Virus record (IMG/VR): IMGVR_UViG_3300045921_000463
Location: 1 to 64,000 of that record
DNA from: a virus
Length of the DNA stretch: 64,000 nucleotides
Strand: one strand, 5' to 3'
Shown here: positions 30,986 to 38,035 of the stretch, piece after piece
Layout of the letters: the number at the start of each line of letters is the position of its first letter
Numbering within the stretch: the stretch's first letter is position 1
The notes under the pieces: model-generated
Databases searched by the model: none
The model's input: the letters and a program-made list of their open reading frames with translations, nothing else
Told to the model about the DNA's origin: nothing
Program-made: the position numbers and the translations under genes

Positions 30986-32373
30986 CGCATGAAATCCAAC
31001 ATGCTGGGGTTGGGTGCAAGCGAGTTTCCTCGGCTTCGGGAAGATCGTGCCTGCGGCCTTTCCATTATTTCGATTCGCGGATCGTCCGGCTGCAAGAGCG
31101 AAAGGTCTATCGGCGAAGTCCTGTTTTCAGGATAGTTGCAGTACCAGTATCCGTCCTCGCCCTCGCGGCCCTTGAGAATGCCGAACACCCTTACCGATTT
31201 CTCGAAAGGATGAGGTCCGAGGTCCAGTCCGAAAACATGCGAAGCGGATTGGCCGATAACGTCGGTTTCGCCGATTACCTCGACTCCAAGGTGTGCTATC
31301 GGATTGAAGCGCCGCGTCGATCCTGCCTGCTGTTCTTCATTGCGCTTTTGTGCGGCGCGGCGTCTTTCCTCGGCCTGCCTGTTGAACTGCATGGTGCTGA
31401 CGATGGGTATTTTCCTGTCGGCAGCGCATTTTTTAAGTTCCTCAGCAACATCGGATATGGTTTCTCTGCGACCCGAGGAACCATATCTCTTTGTCTGCGG
31501 TTTTAGCAGGTACCCCGCGTCTATGTAGGAAATGTCGGGCTGGAACTGGTCTATGTAGGCTTCTACCTGCGGAACGGACCTGTCGAAATTGGCAGTCACC
31601 ATGAACAAGGGCTGCATTTCGTTCATTTCCGCTATGGAGCGGCGAACAAGGTCTTGAGACGCGGTTGACACCGTTCCTGTGCGTATCAGGTTCGGGTTTA
31701 TGCGGGAATGGAGACCTACCATTCGCCGCATCGTGGCACGTCCTTCCATCTCGTTCGAGACGAAAAGGATGCGATGACCCGCTTTCCATGCGTTATAGCA
31801 CTGGTATAGAAGCGACCACGATTTTCCACGACCTACCCTGCCTACCCACACGATGTGATCGCCGGGCTGATAACCGCCGGTAACGTCATCAACCGCATCC
31901 CAGCCCGTAGTTACGCCGCGAAGTCCGTGGTAGGTGCTGCTGTCTTCGAACTCTTGAAGAATCTGCGCAAGAAGCGCGCGGCTGTCCTCGACACCGGAAG
32001 AGTCCGGCCCGAACCTGCGGCGTATGCTCGCAATCTCGTCGATGATCGCAAGCATCGCGGATACGTCGGATTGAGAACCCTTGAAACTTTCTCCGAGTCT
32101 GGCATACGGCTCCCGTAACAGGTTATAGAAAGCCCTGCGCTTTGCTTCATCGTAGTAGTATGAAGATGGCTCGTCAGGGTATGCGTTGATGCTGAAACGC
32201 CGCCGAAGCGTGTTGATAGTCGGAAACTTGTTGTGCTGCGCTACATGTACTCTGACAAATTCGTAAAGTCGTTTTTCATCGTCTGTCCTGAGAAACTCGG
32301 ATGGTATGTTCAGGAGACGGGAGCGTGACTTTTCCTTTACGACGGAAAGGACGAGGCTGATACCGACGCTCAT
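30982..32373 (-). CDS. dnaB: DnaB-like replicative helicase
   Basis: A 463-residue DnaB/RecA-fold helicase. Walker A reads GRVGRGKSW around residue 179, after the typical TGWDAVDDVTGGYQPGDHIVWV. The following FVSNEMEGRATMRRMV and the later SYIDAGYLLKP, where the Asp replaces the Walker B acidic pair, then IVSTMQFNRQAEERRR match the DnaB core. N-terminal 130 residues form the helical domain. It unwinds DNA at the fork. It is coupled to the polymerase by ATGA. A palindrome copy lies in its coding sequence at 32115-32128. Confidence 0.85.
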   Translation of the reverse strand: MSVGISLVLSVVKEKSRSRLLNIPSEFLRTDDEKRLYEFVRVHVAQHNKFPTINTLRRRFSINAYPDEPSSYYYDEAKRRAFYNLLREPYARLGESFKGSQSDVSAMLAIIDEIASIRRRFGPDSSGVEDSRALLAQILQEFEDSSTYHGLRGVTTGWDAVDDVTGGYQPGDHIVWVGRVGRGKSWSLLYQCYNAWKAGHRILFVSNEMEGRATMRRMVGLHSRINPNLIRTGTVSTASQDLVRRSIAEMNEMQPLFMVTANFDRSVPQVEAYIDQFQPDISYIDAGYLLKPQTKRYGSSGRRETISDVAEELKKCAADRKIPIVSTMQFNRQAEERRRAAQKRNEEQQAGSTRRFNPIAHLGVEVIGETDVIGQSASHVFGLDLGPHPFEKSVRVFGILKGREGEDGYWYCNYPENRTSPIDLSLLQPDDPRIEIMERPQARSSRSRGNSLAPNPSMLDFMR

Positions 32374-32379
32374 GTGCGC

Positions 32380-33018
32380 TTAAGCGATTACGGTATCGTA
32401 CAGTATCAGGTCCACAGTAGAGTCGGTGTAGATCGCTTCAAGATGCTTTCGAACAGTTGGCATATCCGGTTTCTTGGTTGGAAACCGCCAAGCCCCGAAA
32501 ATTATCCTTCCGTGCAGGGAATGCTTGGCGATGCTGAGAAACTCGTAGAAGTGAGCCATAGCAGCAGGCTCGGACTTGAAGAATTGCTGCTGATGGCCGG
32601 ACACTGCATCCGCGATGAAGATGTAATCCGATTCTTCTGCGTATTCGATGATACTTGGGGTGCCTCGCAGCGTGTTCTTGATCTGCGCAAGAGCAATGGT
32701 TGCTGGCGTGGCGTAGAAGACTGTTCCGATGCCGCACAGCAGGAATTCCGTTGCCGATCCGCTGAAATCGGATTCATTCGTGATGAAAAGGCTGCGCGGA
32801 GCAACTTCGGCATTGACGATGTATTGAAGTTGCTTCTGGATTTCGGAAGAAACAAGTGATTTCGGAAGATCGCAAACTTTCATGTCTTTGATGGAGCGAT
32901 TGCCGATCAGGGAACGAAAATAATCCAGCGGAACAACCGCCTTCGAAAGGTCTTCCATGAGAACAGTAACCGGCATACTGCTTTCGCGAGGAAATAGCGT
33001 GTTATTGGCAGACGGCAT
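32380..33018 (-). CDS. Hypothetical protein (212 aa) between replication genes
   Basis: Start at ATG 33018 (GGGAG 5 bases upstream); a start at 33030 overlaps the upstream stop. The product contains alternating strands and helices (SLFITNESDFSGSATEFLL, YIFIADAVSGHQQQFF, GRIIFGAWRFP) in an order like a P-loop fold, but no Walker A motif is present. The position before DnaB would suit a helicase loader or accessory factor; this is inference. Confidence 0.6.
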   Translation of the reverse strand: MPSANNTLFPRESSMPVTVLMEDLSKAVVPLDYFRSLIGNRSIKDMKVCDLPKSLVSSEIQKQLQYIVNAEVAPRSLFITNESDFSGSATEFLLCGIGTVFYATPATIALAQIKNTLRGTPSIIEYAEESDYIFIADAVSGHQQQFFKSEPAAMAHFYEFLSIAKHSLHGRIIFGAWRFPTKKPDMPTVRKHLEAIYTDSTVDLILYDTVIA

Positions 33019-33020
33019 GG

Positions 33021-33674
33021 TTACTCCCATTCAGGTATGTTTTTCGCAGGTTTCGCTTTGCGAGGTCGCTTTATAGCAGGCTTTTTCTCGGATTGCAAGT
33101 CCCGGATTTTTGCTCTCAGCTTCATGATTTCGAATTCGCGTTTTCTGATTTCTTCCTGAGCGATGCGAACGACCTTGATGAGCGATTCCTGCTTCTCGGC
33201 AGCGCGCTCGTTTTCGCGCTTCCGTTCCGGCTCCTCGAAAACGCCATCCTTGAGCCGCTGGTAGTCGTAGAAGCACGAAACGTACAAGTCCGCGAAACGG
33301 AAAAGCCACGCCAGCGCAGGATACTCGGGATACTTCGAAAAACTGCGGAACTGCCGGGAATGCCGTATCGGCTTCCAGTTGTGAACGACGAAACCGGCAA
33401 AGTCCTGTACCGACAAACCCGCATCGCGGAGCGGTACCACGATCAACCGTTTCAGTTGCGGCACATCCCGTTTCTTCGACATCTGCATTACGGGAGCCGC
33501 AGGGAAGGACTCCCTGATCGCGGCACGCCAATAGCTATCGAAGATTCGAACGCCATCTTCGATAGTATACCGCTTCGACCACTGGTCCAGCTTTTGCGCT
33601 TTCAGCGTCAGCGCGTGCGCTATCGCTTCCTGAGCGGAGGTGAACTGCTTGAGTGTATGTGTACGTTTTTTCAT
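33021..33674 (-). CDS. Hypothetical replication-region protein with coiled-coil C-terminus (217 aa)
   Basis: First gene of the replication operon after the control region, with AAGGGTAGAG before ATG 33674. The N-terminal 130 residues are mixed (VVPLRDAGLSVQDFAGFVVH), then residues about 140-200 form a charged coiled coil (RKRENERAAEKQESLIKVVR and on) with a basic Lys/Pro-rich tail (KKPAIKRPRKAKPAKN). No family recognised. Position suggests an initiator or regulator, unsupported by motifs. Confidence 0.6.
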   Translation of the reverse strand: MKKRTHTLKQFTSAQEAIAHALTLKAQKLDQWSKRYTIEDGVRIFDSYWRAAIRESFPAAPVMQMSKKRDVPQLKRLIVVPLRDAGLSVQDFAGFVVHNWKPIRHSRQFRSFSKYPEYPALAWLFRFADLYVSCFYDYQRLKDGVFEEPERKRENERAAEKQESLIKVVRIAQEEIRKREFEIMKLRAKIRDLQSEKKPAIKRPRKAKPAKNIPEWE

Positions 33675-33822
33675 ACTCTACCCTTGTTTAGATTTTTCTC
33701 GATTACACTAATTTCACATTTTTACTCTGATCTTTAGTTTTTAGATTTTTCCCTTTCTGCCTCGCGCGCGTACGCGCGCGTAGGTTGTATGTTGTTTAAT
33801 ATACCGTAAGGTATATTATATA

Positions 33823-33842
33823 GAGTCCGGCTGACCGGACTC
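33823..33842. repeat. Inverted repeat GAGTCCGG-N4-CCGGACTC, copy 1
   Basis: A perfect 8+4+8 palindrome with spacer CTGA. It lies immediately upstream (minus-strand sense) of TATAAT at 33820-33815, so a bound protein would cover the -35 region of a promoter for the replication operon. Confidence 0.9.
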
Positions 33843-33844
33843 TG

Positions 33845-33864
33845 GAGTCCGGCTGACCGGACTT
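33845..33864. repeat. Inverted repeat GAGTCCGG-N4-CCGGACTT, copy 2
   Basis: Same sequence as copy 1 (spacer CTGA) with one mismatch in the outermost base pair, 2 bases after copy 1. The two copies start 22 bases apart, about two helical turns, so two dimers could bind on one face. Confidence 0.9.
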
Positions 33865-33959
33865 AGATTTTTCACAAAAACTGCTTTGTTTTGACCATTT
33901 TTTGAAGAATCCAGAATGTATGTTGAAGAATACGAGATATAAGAATTTGACATTTGAAC

Positions 33960-33979
33960 GAGTCCGGTGGACCGGACTC
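33960..33979. repeat. Inverted repeat GAGTCCGG-N4-CCGGACTC, copy 3
   Basis: Perfect 8+4+8 palindrome, spacer TGGA, located just after the stop of the winged-helix gene and 95 bases from copy 2. No T run follows on either strand, so it is not an intrinsic terminator. Copies 1-3 together look like an operator or looping array. Confidence 0.9.
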
Positions 33980-33991
33980 TGTAAAAATTTG

Positions 33992-34549
33992 TCAACGGTT
34001 TTCATCTTTTTCCCTCGCAATAAAGCCGCGAAGTGCCGCTCTGTCGAGCAAAATTTCATACTTGGAAGCGTAATGGATTGTGGCTTCCATTATAGCTGAC
34101 ATTATGGCTTGTCCGCGTTTTTTGTCGGATAGTAGGGCTTTTTTCAGTTCTTTTTCCGAACACACGTAATCGTACGGATAACAAGTTATTGAGAAGCCGC
34201 GTTTTTCTTGTTTTATCAGACCCATTTGTTTTAGTTTGTTGACAGACTCGTAAAATTGTGATCGTCCTACTGCTGGCGCAGGTATGAGGAATTTCAGTTT
34301 CGCATAAGGCGTTTTTCCGCGTATGAGGTCTTCATACGTCATTGGTACGGGATCGGCTGCTCCAAACCTTGAAGTACGATCCCATATCCCCATGATTATC
34401 GCCTGCTCTGTCAGAGTCAAATATGGCAATATTGCGAACCGCAGAAACGTGACCGAATCAAGCGCGTCATTGCGCAGATAATCGAAGGCTTGACAAACTT
34501 TCCGGTATTCGCTATTTATCATGACAGCTCCTCTCGTGGCTTCGTGCAT
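33992..34549 (-). CDS. Winged-helix DNA-binding protein (replication initiator- or regulator-like)
   Basis: Residues about 40-125 (LTEQAIIMGIWDRTSRFG, then MTYEDLIRG ... GRSQFYESVNKLKQMGLIKQ) form a winged helix with the typical recognition helix and a wing containing KRGFSITCY. Both ATG 34549 (GGGAG) and ATG 34522 (GAGGAG) have good sites. Initiator or regulator function is inferred from position: it sits between the inverted-repeat control region and an antisense small RNA that covers its leader. No nuclease or ATPase motif. Two starts could give two isoforms. Confidence 0.65.
   Translation of the reverse strand: MHEATRGAVMINSEYRKVCQAFDYLRNDALDSVTFLRFAILPYLTLTEQAIIMGIWDRTSRFGAADPVPMTYEDLIRGKTPYAKLKFLIPAPAVGRSQFYESVNKLKQMGLIKQEKRGFSITCYPYDYVCSEKELKKALLSDKKRGQAIMSAIMEATIHYASKYEILLDRAALRGFIAREKDENR
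34490..34518 (+). promoter_or_regulatory. Consensus-like plus-strand promoter
   Basis: TTGACA (34490-34495), a 17-base spacer and TATTTA (34513-34518), on the plus strand. Predicted transcription starts near 34525, inside the 5' end of the winged-helix gene, and runs outward. It is the only plus-strand promoter in the window that is paired with a plus-strand terminator. Confidence 0.7.
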
Positions 34550-34619
34550 TGAGTCTCCCTTTGCAGCTCCCTGTATGGGTGCTTCTCTGGTAGTTTTTCA
34601 ATGCAGGTTTCGCAGCTTG

Positions 34620-34648
34620 AAGTTACGACGAGGGGCGGCTGGAGTCAA
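34620..34648 (-). promoter_or_regulatory. Minus-strand promoter for the winged-helix gene
   Basis: Minus-strand TTGACT (34648-34643), a 17-base spacer and TAACTT (34625-34620). Leader to ATG 34549 is about 65 bases and lies entirely within the antisense RNA region. Confidence 0.55.
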
Positions 34649-34669
34649 GCAGACGGGCTTCGGCCTTTG

Positions 34670-34704
34670 GGGGGAGAGCAGGCAAGCACTCTCCCCCTTT
34701 TTTT
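34670..34704 (+). terminator. Plus-strand rho-independent terminator
   Basis: GGGGGAGAG (34670-34678) pairs with CTCTCCCCC (34689-34697) around a 10-base loop, followed by seven T (34698-34704). On the minus strand the stem is preceded by A7 and followed by CCAAAGG, so it works only for plus-strand transcription. Confidence 0.85.
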
Positions 34705-34760
34705 ATTTCATGTTTTTGATTGGCGCGCGATCCAGCAGTGCCTTACCGTTTATAACAATG

Positions 34761-35147
34761 TTATAGCTCCTTTCTCTTGTCTATCAGACGTATTGGTAGC
34801 CCTGATTTGATGGCTTTTCGAACCCTGTTAACCATGTCGTCTGTTTCGCGTCCACCCGGAGCCGCCAATACCACGTGCGGGTTTGTTTCGCGCAGCATCT
34901 GGTTGTTTCTTATGACGCCCGCGGCGTCTCCAAGCTCGGACCACCTGGCAGGGAACACCCGTATTCTGAATCCTGCTTGTCTTGCAATACGGCCAGCCAA
35001 TCTGTCTGCGCCACGAGCACCGCCGTGTATAAGTTGTATCTGATCGCTTTCAAGATCATTACCGACAGCTTCGAAAATCCAGCGACGAAGTTTGTCTTCA
35101 TCGTGGAAATCCCTGCCGCCAGTAACAAGTAACCGCATTTTGATCAT
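34761..35147 (-). CDS. SLOG/DUF2493-family protein (128 aa)
   Basis: The N-terminal strand and loop MRLLVTGGRDF, the block IQLIHGGARGADRLAGRIA, and ARWSELGDAAGVIRNNQML match the DUF2493 (YspA/cpYpsA-related) branch of the SLOG superfamily, which binds nucleotides or related ligands with a Rossmann-like fold. At 128 residues it is the usual size. The biological role in phages is not established. Start at 35147 or ATG 35138; both have weak sites, so coupling to the upstream gene is likely. Confidence 0.8.
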   Translation of the reverse strand: MIKMRLLVTGGRDFHDEDKLRRWIFEAVGNDLESDQIQLIHGGARGADRLAGRIARQAGFRIRVFPARWSELGDAAGVIRNNQMLRETNPHVVLAAPGGRETDDMVNRVRKAIKSGLPIRLIDKRKEL

Positions 35148-35443
35148 TTACAATCTTTCAAGTAGTAAAAAGATTGTATGCCGAACGATTTGTCTATTTC
35201 CAAAAATACCAGAGAAACGGGTTTTGAGGGCAAAGTGGCAGGAACATCGACAGGGGGCGTTTGAATGTCGTAGTACAGCGGTTTTCTCGGGGGTCTTCTG
35301 TATACAGGGGTGGTAGGAAGAAAAGGGCGCGGCGGGTCGTCAAGGATTGGCGGAAAGGGCTCCCTGACAGGATATGCAACAACAACATCAAGACAGGGAG
35401 GCGAGGTCATAAGCAATGCAGCCGCCACAACAAGGTATTTCAC
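35144..35443 (-). CDS. Secreted proline-rich protein (99 aa)
   Basis: GTG start at 35443 with AGGAAAGGA upstream. A signal peptide occupies about residues 1-22 (MKYLVVAAALLMTSPPCLD then VVVA), and residues 25-75 are proline-rich (REPFPPILDDPPRPFLPTTP). A Cys at 17 lacks a typical lipobox context, so periplasmic secretion is more likely than lipidation. No family recognised. Proline-rich periplasmic proteins sometimes act in lysis (Rz1-like), but the lysis cassette is elsewhere. Confidence 0.6.
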   Translation of the reverse strand: MKYLVVAAALLMTSPPCLDVVVAYPVREPFPPILDDPPRPFLPTTPVYRRPPRKPLYYDIQTPPVDVPATLPSKPVSLVFLEIDKSFGIQSFYYLKDCK

Positions 35444-35715
35444 GTCCAGTCCTTTCCTGATGCATCGAATTCAGGCAGTTCAAGAACACCGATGCTGATA
35501 CCGTGCACAAGATCGTCGGCTCTGGCGCAGCCCAGAAAATTGCTCGCACATCTTGCCATGTCGTTTTTGGAAAGCCCGCAGTAAACACACTTGTAAGTGC
35601 TATCGGCAAGAAATGCGCAAAACTTGTCGTTCTCGGCGACAAGGCGCTCGTTTTTTTCTTTTCGGAACCTGTTGCACAAACCGAACGCCTTGCTTATGCT
35701 GTCAAGAAGACGCAT
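35440..35715 (-). CDS. Small Cys-rich, possibly zinc-binding protein (91 aa)
   Basis: Starts with MRLLDSISKAFGLCNRFRKE; the middle contains CVYCGLSKNDMARCASNFLG then CARADD: four Cys, the first pair spaced Cys-X2-Cys, as in a zinc site. The ATG at 35715 overlaps the upstream stop as TGATG. No family recognised. Confidence 0.6.
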   Translation of the reverse strand: MRLLDSISKAFGLCNRFRKEKNERLVAENDKFCAFLADSTYKCVYCGLSKNDMARCASNFLGCARADDLVHGISIGVLELPEFDASGKDWT

Positions 35716-36074
35716 CAGAATACTATTCCCTTTTTACGAAGTGCCACAAGACACATGCGTTCGTATTCGACGGCCCTTTCGTATGTATCGAACAGCAGGG
35801 TTTCATTTTCTATGAGAATTGCCGTCGAAGATGTGATACCAAACCCAAAAATGCTACAATGCATGTAAATTTTATGCACGTCATTGGCGTAAGGGCCCTT
35901 GAGCCATTTGACCATGTAGCGTTTGGTTTCCTTGTGCATACAGATGTCGGTTACTCGAAGCATGTCTCCGATTTCAAACATGTCATCGAGAATGGCGTGG
36001 GCTGCGCTGTCGCCGCGAGTAAATTGCGCATTGCCTTCCGGCGTAAAAGTAATGACTGTGGGGATGTCGATCAT
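35715..36074 (-). CDS. Hypothetical protein (119 aa)
   Basis: ATG 36074 has the ACGGAGCC leader found at 8167 and 10867. The product (MIDIPTVITFTPEGNAQFTR) is beta-rich with a central HKETKRYMVKWLKGPYA segment that resembles small regulatory-type SH3-like folds; not recognised further. It is the first gene after the promoter at 36099-36127. Confidence 0.6.
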   Translation of the reverse strand: MIDIPTVITFTPEGNAQFTRGDSAAHAILDDMFEIGDMLRVTDICMHKETKRYMVKWLKGPYANDVHKIYMHCSIFGFGITSSTAILIENETLLFDTYERAVEYERMCLVALRKKGIVF

Positions 36075-36098
36075 GCTTAGGCTCCGTAGTCGGCTTTT

Positions 36099-36127
36099 AT
36101 TATAACCCGTTTATAACAACCGAACAA
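36099..36127 (-). promoter_or_regulatory. Candidate promoter overlapping a palindrome copy
   Basis: Minus-strand TTGTTC (36127-36122), a 17-base spacer and TATAAT (36104-36099). The -10 element is half of the palindrome at 36101-36117, and the -35 lies in the T tract of the terminator at 36124-36157. It would drive the 34761-36074 gene group. Confidence 0.55.
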
Positions 36128-36157
36128 GAAAAAGTCCTCGGCCTTTCGACCGAGGAC
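36124..36157 (-). terminator. Rho-independent terminator of the Ig-domain protein gene
   Basis: Minus-strand GTCCTCGG (36157-36150), 8-base loop, CCGAGGAC (36141-36134), then TTTTTCTTG. An 8-bp GC-rich stem with a T-rich tail, placed about 35 bases after the stop at 36192. Confidence 0.9.
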
Positions 36158-36191
36158 AGTTGCTTCCGTAAGGGAGGACCGGAAGATGTTA

Positions 36192-36929
36192 TCAGGGGGC
36201 AACCACGACAATGCCGGGCGAAAGCCACGAATTGCTGCTGTTCGCGTTGGTCGCGGTGACACGAACCTGAATGGTCCTGCCAAGATCACCGGGCGTCGGC
36301 GGCACCGGCGGATCGTCGTTCGGGTCTCCGGGATCGGTTACAACGAGCGCAAACGTGTTGTTCGTTGCGCCAGCCACTGCAACAGAGTTGCGGTACCACT
36401 GGTAGGCAAAGGTCGGAGTCGGGCCAGTCCACGTGCCGTTCGTGACGGAAAGCGTCTGACCTTCGTTCGGCGTACCGCTGACAGTCGGAGCCGTCAACAG
36501 TTGCGGCGGCTGCAACGCATCCTCGATGAAGTCGGAGTTCGCATCGGTCCATGTCGGCGTGTAGTTGTTGTAGGAAATGCCGAACACGCTTCCGGGGGCT
36601 GTGTCTTCCCGCAAATCCTTGATGATCCGGTCAACAAGTTTCACGATGAGTTCGCGCTTTGCGTTCGCATTGGACCAGTTAAACGAGCGATCAACCAGTT
36701 TATTCTCAAACTCGTCCAGTGCAAGTTCAAGGCCGTAGCTGCCATAATACACGTATCCGGGCTCGCCGCGAGCGGGAGGGACGGCCACGCCGGTTGCGCT
36801 TGCAAGCATGTCAAGGAGAAGCTGCCTCTTGTGAGTCGGGGCAACACCGTTTCTATGGAAGGAACGCCACGCATCGAGCTTTGCCAGTGCGTTGGTTACT
36901 GTGGCGTGCGTCAGGTCTGCCTGCGGCAT
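36192..36929 (-). CDS. Virion-associated protein with C-terminal bacterial Ig-like domain (245 aa)
   Basis: Residues about 1-140 are a helical and mixed domain (start MPQADLTHATVTNALAK). Residues about 145-245 form an Ig-like fold: TPNEGQTLSVTNGTWTGPTP, AYQWYRNSVAVAGATNNTFA, and TIQVRVTATNANSS, typical of Ig domains on phage capsid and tail proteins, often for weak host-surface binding. AAAGGA precedes ATG 36929. It has its own promoter (37110-37138) and terminator, a single-gene unit, so likely abundant. Whether it sits on head or tail is unknown. Confidence 0.75.
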   Translation of the reverse strand: MPQADLTHATVTNALAKLDAWRSFHRNGVAPTHKRQLLLDMLASATGVAVPPARGEPGYVYYGSYGLELALDEFENKLVDRSFNWSNANAKRELIVKLVDRIIKDLREDTAPGSVFGISYNNYTPTWTDANSDFIEDALQPPQLLTAPTVSGTPNEGQTLSVTNGTWTGPTPTFAYQWYRNSVAVAGATNNTFALVVTDPGDPNDDPPVPPTPGDLGRTIQVRVTATNANSSNSWLSPGIVVVAP

Positions 36930-37322
36930 TTCATATCCTTTCGGTTCCTGTCGGTTTTCTTTATCGTAGAATGACCGGATTTGTCTTAAACGGTTCGATA
37001 CGACATAGTGAAAGCGCGTTTGTACTTTTGCGCGTCTTGCTGACTATATAGAAACAAAGACACGGGCGCTGCCCGCATAGAAGATGCTTGTAGTCGATTA
37101 CTCGTTTACTTTATATAGCGATTTACTGTAACTGGCAACTTTTTCGTTTTTGGTTGAGTCGCTGTAACAGCGTTACAATCTTCTGCGGCTACTTTTGCCA
37201 CAAATCTTGCATGGCTTGTGTTTTTTTCTTGAATTGCGATTTCTTCGACAAACGCATGGGGCAAAAGGATACCCAGATGCAACTCTGGGCACCTTTACAA
37301 TCTTTGCTTTGGTATGCTGTAG
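36930..37322. other. Intergenic control region
   Basis: A 393-base stretch with no supported gene. It holds the strong promoter at 37110-37138, a perfect palindrome variant TGTAAC-AGC-GTTACA at 37163-37177, a CCCAGA/TCTGGG hairpin near 37271-37289, and the short inverted repeat CGGGCGCTGCCCG near 37062-37074. The 3' end borders the tRNA-Arg gene. Confidence 0.6.
37110..37138 (-). promoter_or_regulatory. Strong candidate sigma70 promoter
   Basis: Minus-strand TTGCCA (37138-37133), 17-base spacer, TATAAA (37115-37110). Drives the Ig-domain protein gene (ATG 36929) with a leader of about 175 bases. Confidence 0.7.
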
Positions 37323-37398
37323 TGGTCCGCCCCGCAGGATTCGAACCTGCAACCGATGGATTAGAAGTCCATTGCTCTATCCGTTGAGCTAGGGGCGG
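37323..37398 (-). tRNA. trnR(ucu): tRNA-Arg (UCU)
   Basis: A complete cloverleaf on the minus strand: acceptor CCGCCCC/GGGGCGG, D stem GCTC/GAGC, anticodon stem ATGGA/TCCAT around CTTCTAA (anticodon TCT), T arm GCAGG/CCTGC with TTCGAAT, discriminator A and encoded CCA (37325-37323). It decodes AGA, a rare codon in many GC-rich alphaproteobacteria but usable by this moderate-GC phage. It follows the DUF2997 gene by 21 bases. Confidence 0.96.
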
Positions 37399-37418
37399 GG
37401 ATATGTTCGGCAATCGCG

Positions 37419-37613
37419 TCAGTAGATGACACGCTCGCCGTTATCCTTTCTTGGTCCGCATTCGCCTGCGGATTGTCGTTCTCGCTCTACCTTGCCGAGC
37501 AAGGATTCGAAGGGCGCGGTGGCATCAACACAGGTACCGCCCTGAAACCCCTCGGCCTCGATTTTTGTCACGCCGATACTGTCGATTGTCATCACGATCC
37601 GCTGAACTGCCAT
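37419..37613 (-). CDS. DUF2997-like protein (64 aa)
   Basis: The segment MTIDSIGVTKIEAEGFQGGT followed by CVDATAPFESLLG matches the pattern of DUF2997: a short beta hairpin, a Gly-X-X-Cys, then a helix ending in a Leu-Gly. The family often sits beside DUF1257 and an AAA+ ATPase, as here. ATG 37613 overlaps the DUF1257-like stop as TAATG. Function unknown. Confidence 0.75.
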   Translation of the reverse strand: MAVQRIVMTIDSIGVTKIEAEGFQGGTCVDATAPFESLLGKVERERQSAGECGPRKDNGERVIY

Positions 37614-38035
37614 TATGCTGCCCTTTCCATGACGAGAGAGACTGATCCGTTATCGTGTTTGATTCGCTGTGTGCCGAATCCGCTTTGCGCTGCCTTTATT
37701 TCTGCGGCCCGCAGTAGGTATTCCTGCGCGAGTGCGCCAACGTAGATGTTCTCGTTGTATCCGTTGTGTACGCTTCTGGCAGCGAAAACCATGTCCATTG
37801 CATACGGATCGAAAACAAGGTCATACCCGCCATCGTTGCGGCGACGAAGACCAATATCGTGAGGGCCGGGCATCACGATGCAATGGTCGCAATCGTCGGG
37901 TTGGCCCTTGAAAGTCCTGAATCTGGTTTGGTTACGTACGAGACGCGCTTTTCCATTAGACAAGTCATGTACGACTTGTTCAAGCAGTTTCAAGTCGTCG
38001 TAACGCACTTTGGACAGTACTATGTTGTGCGACAT
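37613..38035 (-). CDS. DUF1257/Ycf35-like protein (140 aa)
   Basis: The N-terminus MSHNIVLSKVRYDDLKLLEQ and the later MPGPHDIGLRRRNDGGYDLV match the DUF1257 pattern (MSHFTTI... and ...DIGF...GYELV). Its neighbours, a DUF2997-like gene and an AAA+ ATPase, form the set seen in cyanobacteria and several phages. No enzyme activity is known. The site before ATG 38035 is weak. Confidence 0.75.
   Translation of the reverse strand: MSHNIVLSKVRYDDLKLLEQVVHDLSNGKARLVRNQTRFRTFKGQPDDCDHCIVMPGPHDIGLRRRNDGGYDLVFDPYAMDMVFAARSVHNGYNENIYVGALAQEYLLRAAEIKAAQSGFGTQRIKHDNGSVSLVMERAA

Larger units (their letters stand above)
33675..33991. promoter_or_regulatory. AT-rich intergenic control region with inverted repeats (possible origin)
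   Basis: This 317-base gap holds no gene. It contains three 20-bp inverted repeats (separate entries), a perfect CGCGCGCG-TAC-type alternating element at 33763-33780, a hairpin ATATACC-GTAA-GGTATAT near 33799-33816, and a minus-strand TATAAT at 33820-33815 without a good -35. It separates the winged-helix gene from the replication operon. The mixture of AT-rich DNA and symmetrical repeats is typical of replication origins or repressor-controlled promoters. Confidence 0.55.
34525..34704 (+). ncRNA. Predicted antisense small RNA (about 180 nt)
   Basis: Bounded by a consensus-like promoter (34490-34518) and a strong terminator (34670-34704). No frame inside has a ribosome-binding site. It runs opposite to the winged-helix gene and covers its leader and both candidate start codons at their 5' side, the geometry of antisense RNAs that control plasmid replication initiators. 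The 5' end is estimated at 6-7 bases after the -10 element. Expression is not shown by sequence. Confidence 0.6.

Noticed and set aside
33763-33780. CGCGCGCG-TAC element as a terminator
   Set aside because: It lacks a T tract and lies in an intergenic region where the upstream gene ends 210 bases away.
34521-34766. An 81-codon plus-strand frame over the predicted antisense RNA
   Set aside because: It runs through the terminator, has no ribosome-binding site and lacks protein-like composition; the RNA interpretation is better.
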